A program made the translations under genes and the position numbers. DNA of 10,455 bases from Pseudomonadota bacterium (GTDB lineage Bacteria; Pseudomonadota; Gammaproteobacteria; Burkholderiales; SCOH01), in the NCBI GenBank assembly GCA_030917985.1, contig JAUPTR010000410.1, positions 1-10,455 on the forward strand. The letters run 5' to 3'. The notes below the pieces were generated by a model that saw only the letters and a list, made by a program, of their open reading frames with translations, did no database searches and was not told the origin of the DNA. Shown here one piece after another: positions 1-7,052 of the stretch. The number at the start of each line of letters is the position of its first letter. Within the stretch, counting starts at the first letter, position 1.

Positions 1-105
1 CAACACGTGTGGCTTAACGCCGCACAGTTCGCTTACTTCACCGATGGTGAAATAACGCTTTGCCGGTATCGGCGGCAGCTCAATTGCCGGTAGCGTTGGT
101 TGCAT
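1..105 (-). CDS. MerR-family transcriptional regulator, N-terminal part (cut by window edge)
   Basis: The ATG is at 105-103 and the frame stays open to base 1, giving the first 35 residues; the rest lies outside the window. After a proline-rich lead of about 16 residues comes KRYFTIGEVSELCGVKPHVL, the first helix and turn of a MerR-type winged-helix DNA-binding domain (IGEV...CGVKPHVLR is the usual start of this subgroup). A strong Shine-Dalgarno GAGGAG lies at 115-110, four bases before the ATG. The start lies inside the end of ihfA (26-base overlap, different frame), so the two are probably translationally coupled and co-transcribed with pheS-pheT. A MerR-like gene directly after ihfA is a common betaproteobacterial arrangement. 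The effector and target are unknown because the C-terminal part is missing. Confidence 0.85.
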   Translation of the reverse strand, partial: MQPTLPAIELPPIPAKRYFTIGEVSELCGVKPHVL

Positions 106-388
106 AGTGCTCCTCGACCATGCCTTTCAGTTTCTGGCTGGCGTGGAATGTGACCACGCGGCGTGCGGAGATTGGAATCTCCTCTCCAGTTTTGGGGTTA
201 CGGCCCGGACGCTGCGGCTTGTCACGCAGCTGGAAATTGCCAAAACCCGAGAGCTTGACGGTATCACCCGCCTCGAGCGAGGTGCGAATCTCTTCAAAAA
301 AAGATTCCACCATATCTTTTGCTTCCCGCTTGTTCAGCCCAACTTTCTCGAACAGCAAATCTGCCAGTTCGGCTTTCGTCAACGTCAT
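80..388 (-). CDS. ihfA: Integration host factor subunit alpha
   Basis: This is the 102-residue alpha subunit of IHF, the heterodimeric nucleoid protein that sharply bends DNA at specific sites in promoters, replication origins and recombination sites. The whole length matches the HU/IHF fold: the N-terminal helices begin with MTLTKAELADLLFEKVGLNK, then VKLSGFGNF, and the DNA-inserting beta arm carries RPGRNPKTGEEIPI with the intercalating proline at residue 65, as in E. coli IhfA. ARRVVTF and the C-terminal helix follow. E. coli IhfA is 99 residues, so the length is normal; the end (HYATNATGN) is variable. The ATG at 388 has a Shine-Dalgarno TAGGGAG at 400-394 that overlaps the pheT stop codon. 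The gap to pheT is only 9 bases and the gene overlaps the next gene by 26, so it is the third gene of a pheS-pheT-ihfA-merR unit. The pheST-ihfA order is shared with many proteobacteria. Confidence 0.97.
   Translation of the reverse strand: MTLTKAELADLLFEKVGLNKREAKDMVESFFEEIRTSLEAGDTVKLSGFGNFQLRDKPQRPGRNPKTGEEIPISARRVVTFHASQKLKGMVEEHYATNATGN
110..115 (-). promoter_or_regulatory. Ribosome binding site of the MerR-family gene
   Basis: GAGGAG on the minus strand, four bases before the ATG at 105. It lies inside the ihfA coding region and supports the overlapping start rather than a later one. Confidence 0.7.
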
Positions 389-397
389 TTCTACTCC

Positions 398-2758
398 CTA
401 GATTCTTAATTTCGCACCATGGCGCTGCTCAAGCACCGCCAGCAAATGCGATACAGCCGCCTCGACTTCTTCGTCCGTCAGTGTCTTGTGCATGTCCTGC
501 AATACGATACGGAATGCAAGGCTCTTCATGCCCTCTTCAACCCCTTTGCCACGGTACAGGTCAAACAAGGCTATCTCGCTGATTATACTTGCCTTTTCCG
601 AATTGAGCGAGTCCATAATGGCTTGTACTGGCAAGGTTTCGGGCGCAAGCACAGCGATATCTCGGCGCACCGGCTGAAACCTGGACAAATTGGCGGCCTG
701 AGGCAAGGAGATGGAGGTTATTGCCGCCAGATCGATCTCGAACAGTATCGGTGCGGCCGGCAACGCATATTGCTGAACCCATCGTGGATGCAATTCACCC
801 AGGACGCCGATGGCACGACCGTTGAGTTCGATGGCGGCAGTGCGCCCCGGATGCAACATCGAATGCTCGGCACGATTGAAACGTGCAGGTAGATTAGCCA
901 GTAAAACTTCAACATCGGCTTTGACGTCAAAGAAATCTACCCGCCGCGCAACCTCTCCCCATTGCTCAGGCTTGAGGGCACCAAATGCGAGCGCCGCAAG
1001 TTTTTCCGGCTGATCATAACCTTCAGCTGTTTTATGAAAGACCCGGCCGACTTCAAAAATGCGCACCCGCTCCTGCTTGCGATTGAGGTTGTGCTGCAGA
1101 TTGGCCAGCAGGCCGCCCATGAGAGAGGAACGCATCACCGCCATCTGACTGGCGATCGGGTTCTGCAAACGCACAGGCTGCGCATTCTCCAGCAGGTTGG
1201 CTTCCCAGCTTTCGTCGACAAACGCGTAATTGATCACCTGCTGGTAATCACGCACCAACATTTGCTGCATGAGGGCTGCCGATGGCCGGGTTTTACCGGG
1301 AATAGGCAGAATTTCGGTGCGCGCAAGGGGTGGACGTACCGGCACGTTTTCATAACCATACAAACGCGCCACTTCTTCAATCAGGTCGGCCTCGATCTCG
1401 ATATCAAAACGATAGGCTGGCGGTATCACGCTAATCTCGTCGCCGTCCAGTTGGCATTGCATGCCGAGACTGCGCAACATGAGCAACACTTGTTCTGCCG
1501 CAAACGGCACGCCGATCACCCGCTGCAGGCGGGCAAGGCGCAATTGCACGGCGGGGCGAGCCGGCAGTTCGGCCAAGGCTTCAACCACGGGGCCTGCCTC
1601 GCCGCCGCAGATATCGATAATCAGACGAGAGGCTCGCTCCAACGCGGCCTGCGTAGCCGAGAAATCGACACCACGCTCAAAACGATACGACGAATCGGAA
1701 CCGAATCCCAGACGGCGGGATTTTCCTGCAATGACTTCCGGTGCAAAGAAGGCGCTTTCGAGGAAGATATCCTGAGTGCTTACAGAGACGGCGCTGTGAT
1801 TGCCACCCATGATACCGGCCAAGGCCAGCGGGCCTTGGTCATCGGCGATCACCAACATATCATCGCTGAGCGCAATCGTTTTTTCATTCAGCAACAACAA
1901 CGCTTCGCCGGGCGCGGCAAAACGCACGCGCACGCCACCGTTGATCTTGGCCAGATCAAAGGCGTGCAGCGGCTGCCCCAATTCCAGCAACACGTAGTTG
2001 GTGACATCCACCACTGCAGATATACTCCGCAGGCCGCTGCGCTCAAGCCGGCGCAGCATCCAGTCAGGAGTAGGCGCTGCAAAGTTGATGCCACGAATAA
2101 TGCGCCCGGTATAACGCGGACAGGCCTGCGGCGATTCAAGCTGCACATTCAGCACAGCCTGATGAGCCACACCAACCGGAGTGCTATCAACCACAATCGA
2201 AGGCGTATCGGTCAACGCCGACACTTCACGCGCCAAGCCTTGCAGCGAAAGACAGTCGGCACGATTCGGCGTTAATTTGAGCGTCAGCAACACGTCATCC
2301 AGCTGCAGGTAGTCGCGCAATAACGTGCCGGCGGGTGCCTCAGCAGGCAATACCAGCAGGCCATCGGCCTCCTCCGCCAACCCAATCTCCTTGGCCGAGC
2401 ACAACATGCCGAACGACTCCACGCCGCGCACCTTGGCCTGACGGATCTTGAAGTCACCAGGCAGTTCCGCGCCTACCAAGGCGCACGGCACCTTGAGACC
2501 CGCAGCAACATTGCTTGCGCCACAGACAATCTGGATTGGCTCAGCCTCGCCAATGTTGACCTGACACACATTGAGCCGGTCAGCATTTTCATGTTTTTGC
2601 AACGACAACACTTCTGCCACCACCACCCGGGAAAACGGCGGGGCCGCTGGTGCCTGCTCTTCCACTTCCAGCCCTGCCATGGTCAACAGATGAGCCAACT
2701 GCTCACTGTCCAACGCAGGGTTGACCAGGCTACGCAACCATTGTTCGGAGAACTTCAT
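398..2758 (-). CDS. pheT: Phenylalanine--tRNA ligase beta subunit
   Basis: This is the large subunit of the cytoplasmic alpha2-beta2 phenylalanyl-tRNA synthetase, which charges tRNA-Phe; the beta subunit binds tRNA and removes mischarged tyrosine. At 786 residues it is close to E. coli PheT (795). Visible domains are: an N-terminal EMAP/OB-like tRNA-binding domain from about residue 43 (VVVAEVLSLQKHENADRLNV) to about 150; the B3/B4 editing domain in the middle (VTNYVLLELGQPLHAFDL); the B5 domain (YRFDIEIEADLIEEVARLYG); a catalytic-like core (RIFEVGRVF); and a C-terminal FDX-ACB anticodon-binding domain at about 694-786, starting FQPVRRDIAVL. The ATG at 2758 is preceded by ACAGGA with a seven-base spacer. 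The gene starts 27 bases after pheS, whose product is its obligate partner. It stops with TAG within the ribosome binding site of ihfA. No frameshift or truncation is seen. Confidence 0.98.
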   Translation of the reverse strand: MKFSEQWLRSLVNPALDSEQLAHLLTMAGLEVEEQAPAAPPFSRVVVAEVLSLQKHENADRLNVCQVNIGEAEPIQIVCGASNVAAGLKVPCALVGAELPGDFKIRQAKVRGVESFGMLCSAKEIGLAEEADGLLVLPAEAPAGTLLRDYLQLDDVLLTLKLTPNRADCLSLQGLAREVSALTDTPSIVVDSTPVGVAHQAVLNVQLESPQACPRYTGRIIRGINFAAPTPDWMLRRLERSGLRSISAVVDVTNYVLLELGQPLHAFDLAKINGGVRVRFAAPGEALLLLNEKTIALSDDMLVIADDQGPLALAGIMGGNHSAVSVSTQDIFLESAFFAPEVIAGKSRRLGFGSDSSYRFERGVDFSATQAALERASRLIIDICGGEAGPVVEALAELPARPAVQLRLARLQRVIGVPFAAEQVLLMLRSLGMQCQLDGDEISVIPPAYRFDIEIEADLIEEVARLYGYENVPVRPPLARTEILPIPGKTRPSAALMQQMLVRDYQQVINYAFVDESWEANLLENAQPVRLQNPIASQMAVMRSSLMGGLLANLQHNLNRKQERVRIFEVGRVFHKTAEGYDQPEKLAALAFGALKPEQWGEVARRVDFFDVKADVEVLLANLPARFNRAEHSMLHPGRTAAIELNGRAIGVLGELHPRWVQQYALPAAPILFEIDLAAITSISLPQAANLSRFQPVRRDIAVLAPETLPVQAIMDSLNSEKASIISEIALFDLYRGKGVEEGMKSLAFRIVLQDMHKTLTDEEVEAAVSHLLAVLEQRHGAKLRI

Positions 2759-2785
2759 ATTCGAATCCTGTCTCGCGCGGAGAAA

Positions 2786-3769
2786 TTAACGGAACTGAGC
2801 CAGAAATGTCAGATCATTTTCGAAGAACAGGCGCAAGTCGTTGACGCCGTAATAGAGCATGGCAAAACGATCCAGGCCAATACCAAAGGCAAAGCCGGTG
2901 TATCTTTCGCTGTCGATGCCAACATTCTTCAATACGTTGGGATGCACCATCCCGCAGCCGCCCACCTCCAGCCATCCACGCGCACCAAGCACGTCGATTT
3001 CTGCCGATGGTTCAGTGAACGGGAAGAACGAAGGGCGGAAGCGGACCTGCAGATCATCACGCTCGAAAAACTGCCGCAGAAAGTCCGTTACCACGGCTTT
3101 CAGATCAGCAAAACTGACGTTCTCGTCGACCCAGAGGCCTTCCATCTGATGAAACATCGGCGAGTGGGTCGCATCGGAATCGACACGATAGACACGACCC
3201 GGCGCAATAATCTTGATCGGCGCAGGATTGTTGAGCATGTAACGGATCTGGATCGGCGAGGTATGCGTGCGCAAGACATCGCCACCTTCAACGTAAAAGG
3301 TGTCCTGCATTGCCCGGGCCGGGTGATCCTTGGGGATGTTCAATGCTTCGAAATTATGGAAATCGGTTTCGATTTCCGGGCCGTCTGCAACCTCAAACCC
3401 TAATGACCGGAAAAGCCCCTCAATACGCTGCTGGGTGAGAGTCACCGGATGCAGGCCGGCAATCGGCATGCCACGTCCAGGCAGAGTCACGTCCAAAGCC
3501 TCCGCGGCCAATTGCCTGGAAAGCGCGGTGGCCGCGATTTGCTCGCGCTGTTGATTCAGCGCATTCTCAAACTGTTGTTTTGCCTGATTGATAACAGCGC
3601 CTGCAGTGCGCTTTTCTTCTGGCGGCAGCTTGCCAAGTTGCTTCAGCAACTCGGTAATTTCACCGCTCTTACCCAGAAAACGCGCCTTGACCTGTTCCAG
3701 CTCGACCTGATCAGCGACGCCTTGCAGTGCTGCCAGGCCGCGTTCGAGAATTGCATTCACATCTTGCAT
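2786..3769 (-). CDS. pheS: Phenylalanine--tRNA ligase alpha subunit
   Basis: This is the catalytic class II subunit of phenylalanyl-tRNA synthetase. I place the start at ATG 3769 (MQDVNAILERGL), giving 327 residues, the same length as E. coli PheS. The frame is open to an ATG at 3829, but that adds 20 unrelated residues and has no ribosome binding site. The chosen start has only a weak GGGT upstream. The first ~90 residues form the coiled-coil tRNA-binding arm. The catalytic domain follows: motif 1 around 106-126 (GLHPVTLTQQRIEGLF), motif 2 from about 201 (THSPMFHQMEGLWVD) with FRPSFFPFTEPSAEIDV at 244-260, and motif 3 at 292-301 (GFAFGIGLDR). The alanine in GFAFG (residue 294) is the position that sets the size of the Phe pocket in E. 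coli, and it is wild type here. It is the first gene of the pheST-ihfA unit, separated from rplT by a terminator, with a probable promoter of its own. Confidence 0.97.
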   Translation of the reverse strand: MQDVNAILERGLAALQGVADQVELEQVKARFLGKSGEITELLKQLGKLPPEEKRTAGAVINQAKQQFENALNQQREQIAATALSRQLAAEALDVTLPGRGMPIAGLHPVTLTQQRIEGLFRSLGFEVADGPEIETDFHNFEALNIPKDHPARAMQDTFYVEGGDVLRTHTSPIQIRYMLNNPAPIKIIAPGRVYRVDSDATHSPMFHQMEGLWVDENVSFADLKAVVTDFLRQFFERDDLQVRFRPSFFPFTEPSAEIDVLGARGWLEVGGCGMVHPNVLKNVGIDSERYTGFAFGIGLDRFAMLYYGVNDLRLFFENDLTFLAQFR

Positions 3770-3797
3770 GGTATGACCCGATTGTTCGGCAGGAAGT

Positions 3798-3824
3798 CTT
3801 GTTGCTTTTCTCTTTTGCAACAAG
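3798..3824 (-). repeat. Inverted repeat in the pheS leader
   Basis: A perfect 8-base inverted repeat, CTTGTTGC at 3824-3817 and GCAACAAG at 3805-3798 on the minus strand, with an 11-base purine loop (AAAAGAGAAAA). No U run follows it, so it is not an intrinsic terminator. If the proposed pheS promoter is right, the hairpin sits at the very 5' end of the mRNA. It may stabilise the transcript or be a protein-binding site. Confidence 0.5.
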
Positions 3825-3829
3825 CACAT

Positions 3830-3858
3830 AGTTTAAGCGATCCGGCAAAGCCGGACAA
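3830..3858 (-). promoter_or_regulatory. Candidate sigma70-type promoter for pheS-pheT-ihfA
   Basis: TTGTCC at 3858-3853 and TAAACT at 3835-3830, separated by 17 bases, match the sigma70 boxes at 4 of 6 positions each. The -35 box overlaps the last bases of the upstream terminator U run, so the promoter begins exactly where upstream transcription should stop. The spacer holds a small perfect palindrome (TCCGGC-TTT-GCCGGA, 3855-3841). The start of transcription would be near 3823, about 54 bases before the pheS ATG. This is inferred from box similarity and position only. Confidence 0.4.
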
Positions 3859-3886
3859 AAAAAGGGAGGCTCGTCGCCTCCCTTTT
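3857..3886 (-). terminator. Intrinsic terminator after rplT
   Basis: A perfect 11-base stem (AAAAGGGAGGC at 3886-3876 with GCCTCCCTTTT at 3870-3860), a 5-base loop and a run of seven Ts (3863-3857) on the minus strand, 14 bases after the rplT stop. It closes the thrS-infC-rpmI-rplT unit. Because the stem is flanked by A and T runs on both sides it could also act on plus-strand transcripts, but no plus-strand gene is seen. Confidence 0.9.
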
Positions 3887-3900
3887 GTATTGACTACAAC

Positions 3901-4260
3901 TCAGGCAGCGAGGCCGGTTTTAGCTTGCTCAACGATCTGAGCAAATGCAGGCTTATCAAATACTGCCAGATCAGCCAGAACCTTACGGTCGATTTCGATC
4001 GCCGCTTTTTTCAGGCCGTTCATGAATACGCTGTAAGTCAGACCACATTCACGTGCAGCTGCGTTGATACGTACAATCCACAGCGAGCGGAATTGACGCT
4101 TCCGCTGACGACGGTCACGGTATGCATATTGACCTGCCTTCATTACCGCCTGTTTGGCGATACGATAGACACTCTTGCGACGACCGCGATAACCTTTGGC
4201 CAGTGCAAGAACTTTCTTGTGGCGCGCGCGCGCCGTTACTCCGCGTTTAACTCGTGGCAT
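3901..4260 (-). CDS. rplT: 50S ribosomal protein L20
   Basis: L20 binds 23S rRNA early in assembly of the large ribosomal subunit. In E. coli and Bacillus it also represses its own operon by binding the mRNA. The 119 residues match E. coli L20 (118) throughout. The basic N-terminal extension (MPRVKRGVTARARHKKVLALAKGYRGRRK) is followed by the conserved YAYRDRRQRKRQFRSLWI and the C-terminal globular part with INAAARECGLTYSVFMNGL and the IDRKVLADLA motif. The ATG at 4260 has a good ribosome binding site (AAAGGAGT). It starts 11 bases after the rpmI stop, and the intrinsic terminator follows 14 bases after its own stop. Confidence 0.98.
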   Translation of the reverse strand: MPRVKRGVTARARHKKVLALAKGYRGRRKSVYRIAKQAVMKAGQYAYRDRRQRKRQFRSLWIVRINAAARECGLTYSVFMNGLKKAAIEIDRKVLADLAVFDKPAFAQIVEQAKTGLAA

Positions 4261-4271
4261 GTTTTACTCCT

Positions 4272-4469
4272 TTAAGCGTAAGGCAACATCGCGCGAACAG
4301 ATGCTTCGTTCGTGCTGTGAACCATGGTAGTACCACGCAGTTGACGTTTGTTCTTCGTGGTTTTCTTGGTCAGGATGTGGCGTTTGAACGCCATGCTACG
4401 CTTAAAGCCGCCACTACCCAACGCTTTCAAACGCTTGGCAGCACCGCTTTTGGTCTTCATTTTCGGCAT
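4272..4469 (-). CDS. rpmI: 50S ribosomal protein L35
   Basis: This small, very basic protein of the large ribosomal subunit has 65 residues, the same length as in E. coli. The signature MPKMKTKSGAAKRLK at the start and the lysine/arginine-rich FKRSMAFKRHILTKKTTKNKR that follows are typical of the family. The ATG at 4469 is preceded by AAAAGGAGA. It lies between infC and rplT as in most bacteria. The 95-base gap before it holds an inverted repeat that may be the site through which L20 controls rpmI and rplT translation. Confidence 0.97.
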   Translation of the reverse strand: MPKMKTKSGAAKRLKALGSGGFKRSMAFKRHILTKKTTKNKRQLRGTTMVHSTNEASVRAMLPYA

Positions 4470-4488
4470 AATGCTCTCCTTTTAAACG

Positions 4489-4528
4489 GTAACAGGTGGC
4501 CGGAATCCGACACTTGAAACCTGTTTAC
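4489..4528 (-). promoter_or_regulatory. Inverted repeat before rpmI, possible L20 autoregulatory RNA structure
   Basis: In the infC-rpmI gap the minus strand reads AACAGGT (4525-4519) and ACCTGTT (4497-4491) with a 21-base loop. The stem extends by two more pairs (GT/AC) across one bulged A. The loop contains a mini-hairpin CGG-ATT-CCG at 4509-4501. The structure ends about 12 bases before the rpmI ribosome binding site. In E. coli, L20 binds structured RNA upstream of rpmI to repress rpmI-rplT; a similar role here is inferred from position only. Confidence 0.35.
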
Positions 4529-4564
4529 CCCACTTTCGACCCCCGCTTGCGCGTGGATCAGAAA

Positions 4565-5083
4565 TCACTTTTTCTTCGGCGCAATGACCATCACCATCTG
4601 ACGGCCTTCCATCTTTGGAAACTGCTCCACCGAACCGACTTCGGCCAGATCAGCCTCTACGCGTTTCAGCAAAGCCACACCAAATTCTTGGTGCGCCAAT
4701 TCACGACCGCGAAAACGCAGCGTAATCTTGGCCTTGTCACCATCCTGCAAGAAACGCAGCAGGTTGCGCAATTTAACCTGGTAATCACCCTCATCCGTTG
4801 CCGGACGGAACTTGACTTCCTTAACCTGAATCTGCTTTTGCTTGAGCTTGGCCTCATGGCGTTTTTTGCTTTCACGGTATTTGAATTTACCGTAATCCAT
4901 CAAACGACATACCGGCGGTACGGCCTGCGGTGCGATCTCTACCAGATCAACTTCCGCCTCTTCGGCCATTTCCAACGCTTTTTGCAGCGAAACGATACCA
5001 AGTTGTTCGCTTTCTTGTCCTACCAGTCGAACCTCGGCGCATGTAATTTCACCGTTGATTCGTGGTTCGCGTTCCTGAGCTAT
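4565..5083 (-). CDS. infC: Translation initiation factor IF-3, non-AUG start
   Basis: IF3 binds the 30S subunit, keeps it apart from 50S and rejects wrong start codons and initiator tRNAs. The frame is open from an in-frame TGA at 5101-5099 to the stop at 4565. Conserved IF3 sequence begins near the top (PRINGEITCAEVRLVG, EQLGIVSLQKALEMAEEAEV), followed by DLVEIAPQAVPPVCRLMDYGKFKY, the linker, and the C-terminal domain (VKEVKFRPATDEGDYQVKLR, KAKITLRFRGRE, PKMEGRQMVMVIAPKKK). No ATG, GTG or TTG lies ahead of these N-terminal residues; the first standard start (TTG 4975) would remove most of the N-terminal domain. The candidates are ATA at 5083 (172 residues) and ATT at 5089 (174). I prefer ATA because GGAG at 5095-5092 lies eight bases before it but only two before ATT. 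The first ~70 residues are the N-domain and the last ~90 the 30S-binding C-domain. The gene follows thrS by 41 bases. Confidence 0.93.
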   Translation of the reverse strand: MAQEREPRINGEITCAEVRLVGQESEQLGIVSLQKALEMAEEAEVDLVEIAPQAVPPVCRLMDYGKFKYRESKKRHEAKLKQKQIQVKEVKFRPATDEGDYQVKLRNLLRFLQDGDKAKITLRFRGRELAHQEFGVALLKRVEADLAEVGSVEQFPKMEGRQMVMVIAPKKK

Positions 5084-5091
5084 AGCAATTT

Positions 5092-5095
5092 CTCC
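5092..5095 (-). promoter_or_regulatory. Ribosome binding site of infC
   Basis: GGAG in the thrS-infC gap. The eight-base distance to ATA (5083) is normal, whereas the distance to ATT (5089) is only two bases. This is the main reason for preferring ATA as the start codon. Confidence 0.6.
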
Positions 5096-5124
5096 AAGTC
5101 AAAAAAATCAAAACCGTGCGTACC

Positions 5125-7026
5125 TCAGCGCGGCAGTTCGGAATTCAGGCGCTCAATCAGCGCCTCAATCGTAATCTGCCCAAGGTCTTCACCTTGTCGG
5201 GTCCGCACGGCAACCATACCTGCAGCCTTTTCCTTCTCGCCGAGAATTAACTGATACGGCAAGCGCTGCATACTATGCTCGCGGATTTTATAGGTTATTT
5301 TCTCATTTCTCAAGTCCACCGCGACACGGAACCCGGCACGGCGCAGCCGATTGGCCACGTCAACGGTATATTCAGCCTGAGAATCAGTGATATTCATCAC
5401 CACCAACTGGGTTGGCGCCAGCCACAACGGCAGAAAACCTGCGTGGTGCTCGATCAGAATCCCGATAAAGCGCTCCAGCGAGCCCAGAATGGCACGATGC
5501 AGCATCACCGGCACATGACGTGCATTATCTTCGGCGGCATATTCCGCGCCCAAGCGCTCCGGCAGCACAAAATCCAGCTGCAAGGTACCGCACTGCCAAA
5601 CACGGCCAATCGAATCTTTCAGCGAAAACTCGATTTTGGGGCCATAAAACGCACCCTCGCCAGGCTGCAACTCGTACGCCAGACCCTTAGCCTGCAATGA
5701 AGCCGCCAGCGAAGCCTCTGCCTTGTCCCAGACAGCATCCGAACCCGCACGCTTGGCCGGGCGAGTAGACAACTTAACCAGCACCTCTTCAAAACCAAAG
5801 TGCTTGTATACCATCTGCAGCAAATCAATAAATTGCGCAGCTTCGTCCTGCACCTGATCCTCTGTACAGAAGATATGTGCATCATCCTGAGTAAACCCCC
5901 GAACGCGCATAATGCCATGCAAGGAACCGGAAGGCTCATTTCGATGACAGGAGCCGAACTCGGACAAACGCAGAGGTAGATCGCGGTAACTCTTCAGACC
6001 CTGATTAAAAATCTGCACGTGCCCTGGGCAGTTCATCGGCTTCACCGCAAAGTCACGCTTTTCGGACTCAGTAGTGAACATGTTGTCACGGTAGTTTTCC
6101 CAATGGCCGGATTTTTCCCACAAGACGCGATCCATCACCGTTGGGGTACGCACCTCCTGATAGCCATTTTCATTCAATACGCGACGCATGAACTGCTCAA
6201 CCTGCTGCCAGATGGTCCAGCCCTTGGGATGCCAGAACACCATACCCGGCGCTTCGTCCTGCATGTGGAACAAATCCAGCTGCTTGCCGATCTTGCGATG
6301 ATCGCGCTTCTCAGCCTCTTCCAGTTGATGCAAATACGCATCCAGGTCTTCTTTTTTGGCCCAGGCAGTGCCATAGATCCGCTGCAACATCTCGTTGCGC
6401 GAATCACCACGCCAATAGGCACCGGCGACCTTCATCAGTTTGAAAACCTTCAGTTTACCGATGGAAGGAACGTGCGGGCCACGGCACAAATCGATGAAAT
6501 CACCTTCACGGTAAAGCGAGACAGTTTCACCCTCGGGAATTGCTGCAATCAACTCGGACTTGTATTTTTCACCCAGCCCGTCAAAGAACCGCACGGCTTC
6601 GGTACGGTCCCATTCCTCACGCGAAACAGGGATATCCTTTTTCGCCAATTCGGCCATGCGCTTTTCGATTGCGGCCAAATCTTCGGGCGTGAATGGACGC
6701 TTATAGGCAAAGTCGTAATAAAAACCATTTTCTACGACTGGGCCGATAGTAACCTGGGCTTCCGGGAAAAGCTCTTTAACTGCATACGCCAGCAAGTGGG
6801 CTGTAGAGTGACGGATAATCTCAAGACCATCAGCATCCTTGTCTGTAACAATCGCCAGATTACAGTCATTGCCGATCAGGTAGGAGGTATCCACCAATGT
6901 GCCATCCACCTTGCCAGCCAAGGCGGCACGCGCCAAGCCGGCGCCAATGCTCGTCGCAACCTGAGCCACAGTCACGGGAGCATCGAAAACACGTTCCGAG
7001 CCATCAGGCAGGCGAATTACTGGCAC
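5125..7026 (-). CDS. thrS: Threonine--tRNA ligase
   Basis: This cytoplasmic class II enzyme charges tRNA-Thr and hydrolyses mischarged Ser-tRNA-Thr. I start it at GTG 7026 (PVIRLPDGSERVF), giving 633 residues against 642 in E. coli. The frame runs on to 7140, but that extension would translate the tRNA-Val gene, and AAAGGA at 7038-7033 sits six bases before the GTG. Domains: an N-terminal TGS domain (1-62); the editing domain with HSTAH (H73, H77) and LCRGPH (C181, H185); the catalytic core from about 245, with motif 2 (SCHRNEPSGSLHGIMRVRGF, 359-378) and the zinc ligands C333 (MNCPGH), H384 (DDAHIF) and H510 (VMLHRA); and a C-terminal anticodon-binding domain from about 538. All key residues of the E. 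coli enzyme are present. No separate promoter is evident, so expression may depend on readthrough from the tRNA-Val promoter. infC follows. Confidence 0.97.
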   Translation of the reverse strand: MPVIRLPDGSERVFDAPVTVAQVATSIGAGLARAALAGKVDGTLVDTSYLIGNDCNLAIVTDKDADGLEIIRHSTAHLLAYAVKELFPEAQVTIGPVVENGFYYDFAYKRPFTPEDLAAIEKRMAELAKKDIPVSREEWDRTEAVRFFDGLGEKYKSELIAAIPEGETVSLYREGDFIDLCRGPHVPSIGKLKVFKLMKVAGAYWRGDSRNEMLQRIYGTAWAKKEDLDAYLHQLEEAEKRDHRKIGKQLDLFHMQDEAPGMVFWHPKGWTIWQQVEQFMRRVLNENGYQEVRTPTVMDRVLWEKSGHWENYRDNMFTTESEKRDFAVKPMNCPGHVQIFNQGLKSYRDLPLRLSEFGSCHRNEPSGSLHGIMRVRGFTQDDAHIFCTEDQVQDEAAQFIDLLQMVYKHFGFEEVLVKLSTRPAKRAGSDAVWDKAEASLAASLQAKGLAYELQPGEGAFYGPKIEFSLKDSIGRVWQCGTLQLDFVLPERLGAEYAAEDNARHVPVMLHRAILGSLERFIGILIEHHAGFLPLWLAPTQLVVMNITDSQAEYTVDVANRLRRAGFRVAVDLRNEKITYKIREHSMQRLPYQLILGEKEKAAGMVAVRTRQGEDLGQITIEALIERLNSELPR

Positions 7027-7052
7027 GCTAATTCCTTTCAAATCCGGGAAGC

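Noticed and set aside
962..2275. 437-codon open frame on the plus strand opposite pheT
   Set aside because: It is the shadow of pheT: the translation resembles no known family and is rich in His, Arg and Gln, as expected of a complementary frame. pheT itself is full length with all domains.
2591..3403. 270-codon plus-strand open frame spanning the end of pheS and the start of pheT
   Set aside because: It lies antisense to two conserved genes and has no motif; it is kept open by codon bias of the minus-strand genes.
3770..3829. 20-codon N-terminal extension of pheS from ATG 3829
   Set aside because: No ribosome binding site, no homology to PheS, and it covers the leader hairpin; starting at 3769 gives the standard 327-residue length.
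3770..3900. Search for a pheM-like Phe-rich leader peptide
   Set aside because: The only ATG besides the pheS start is in frame with pheS and encodes no Phe run, so classical Phe attenuation is not supported.
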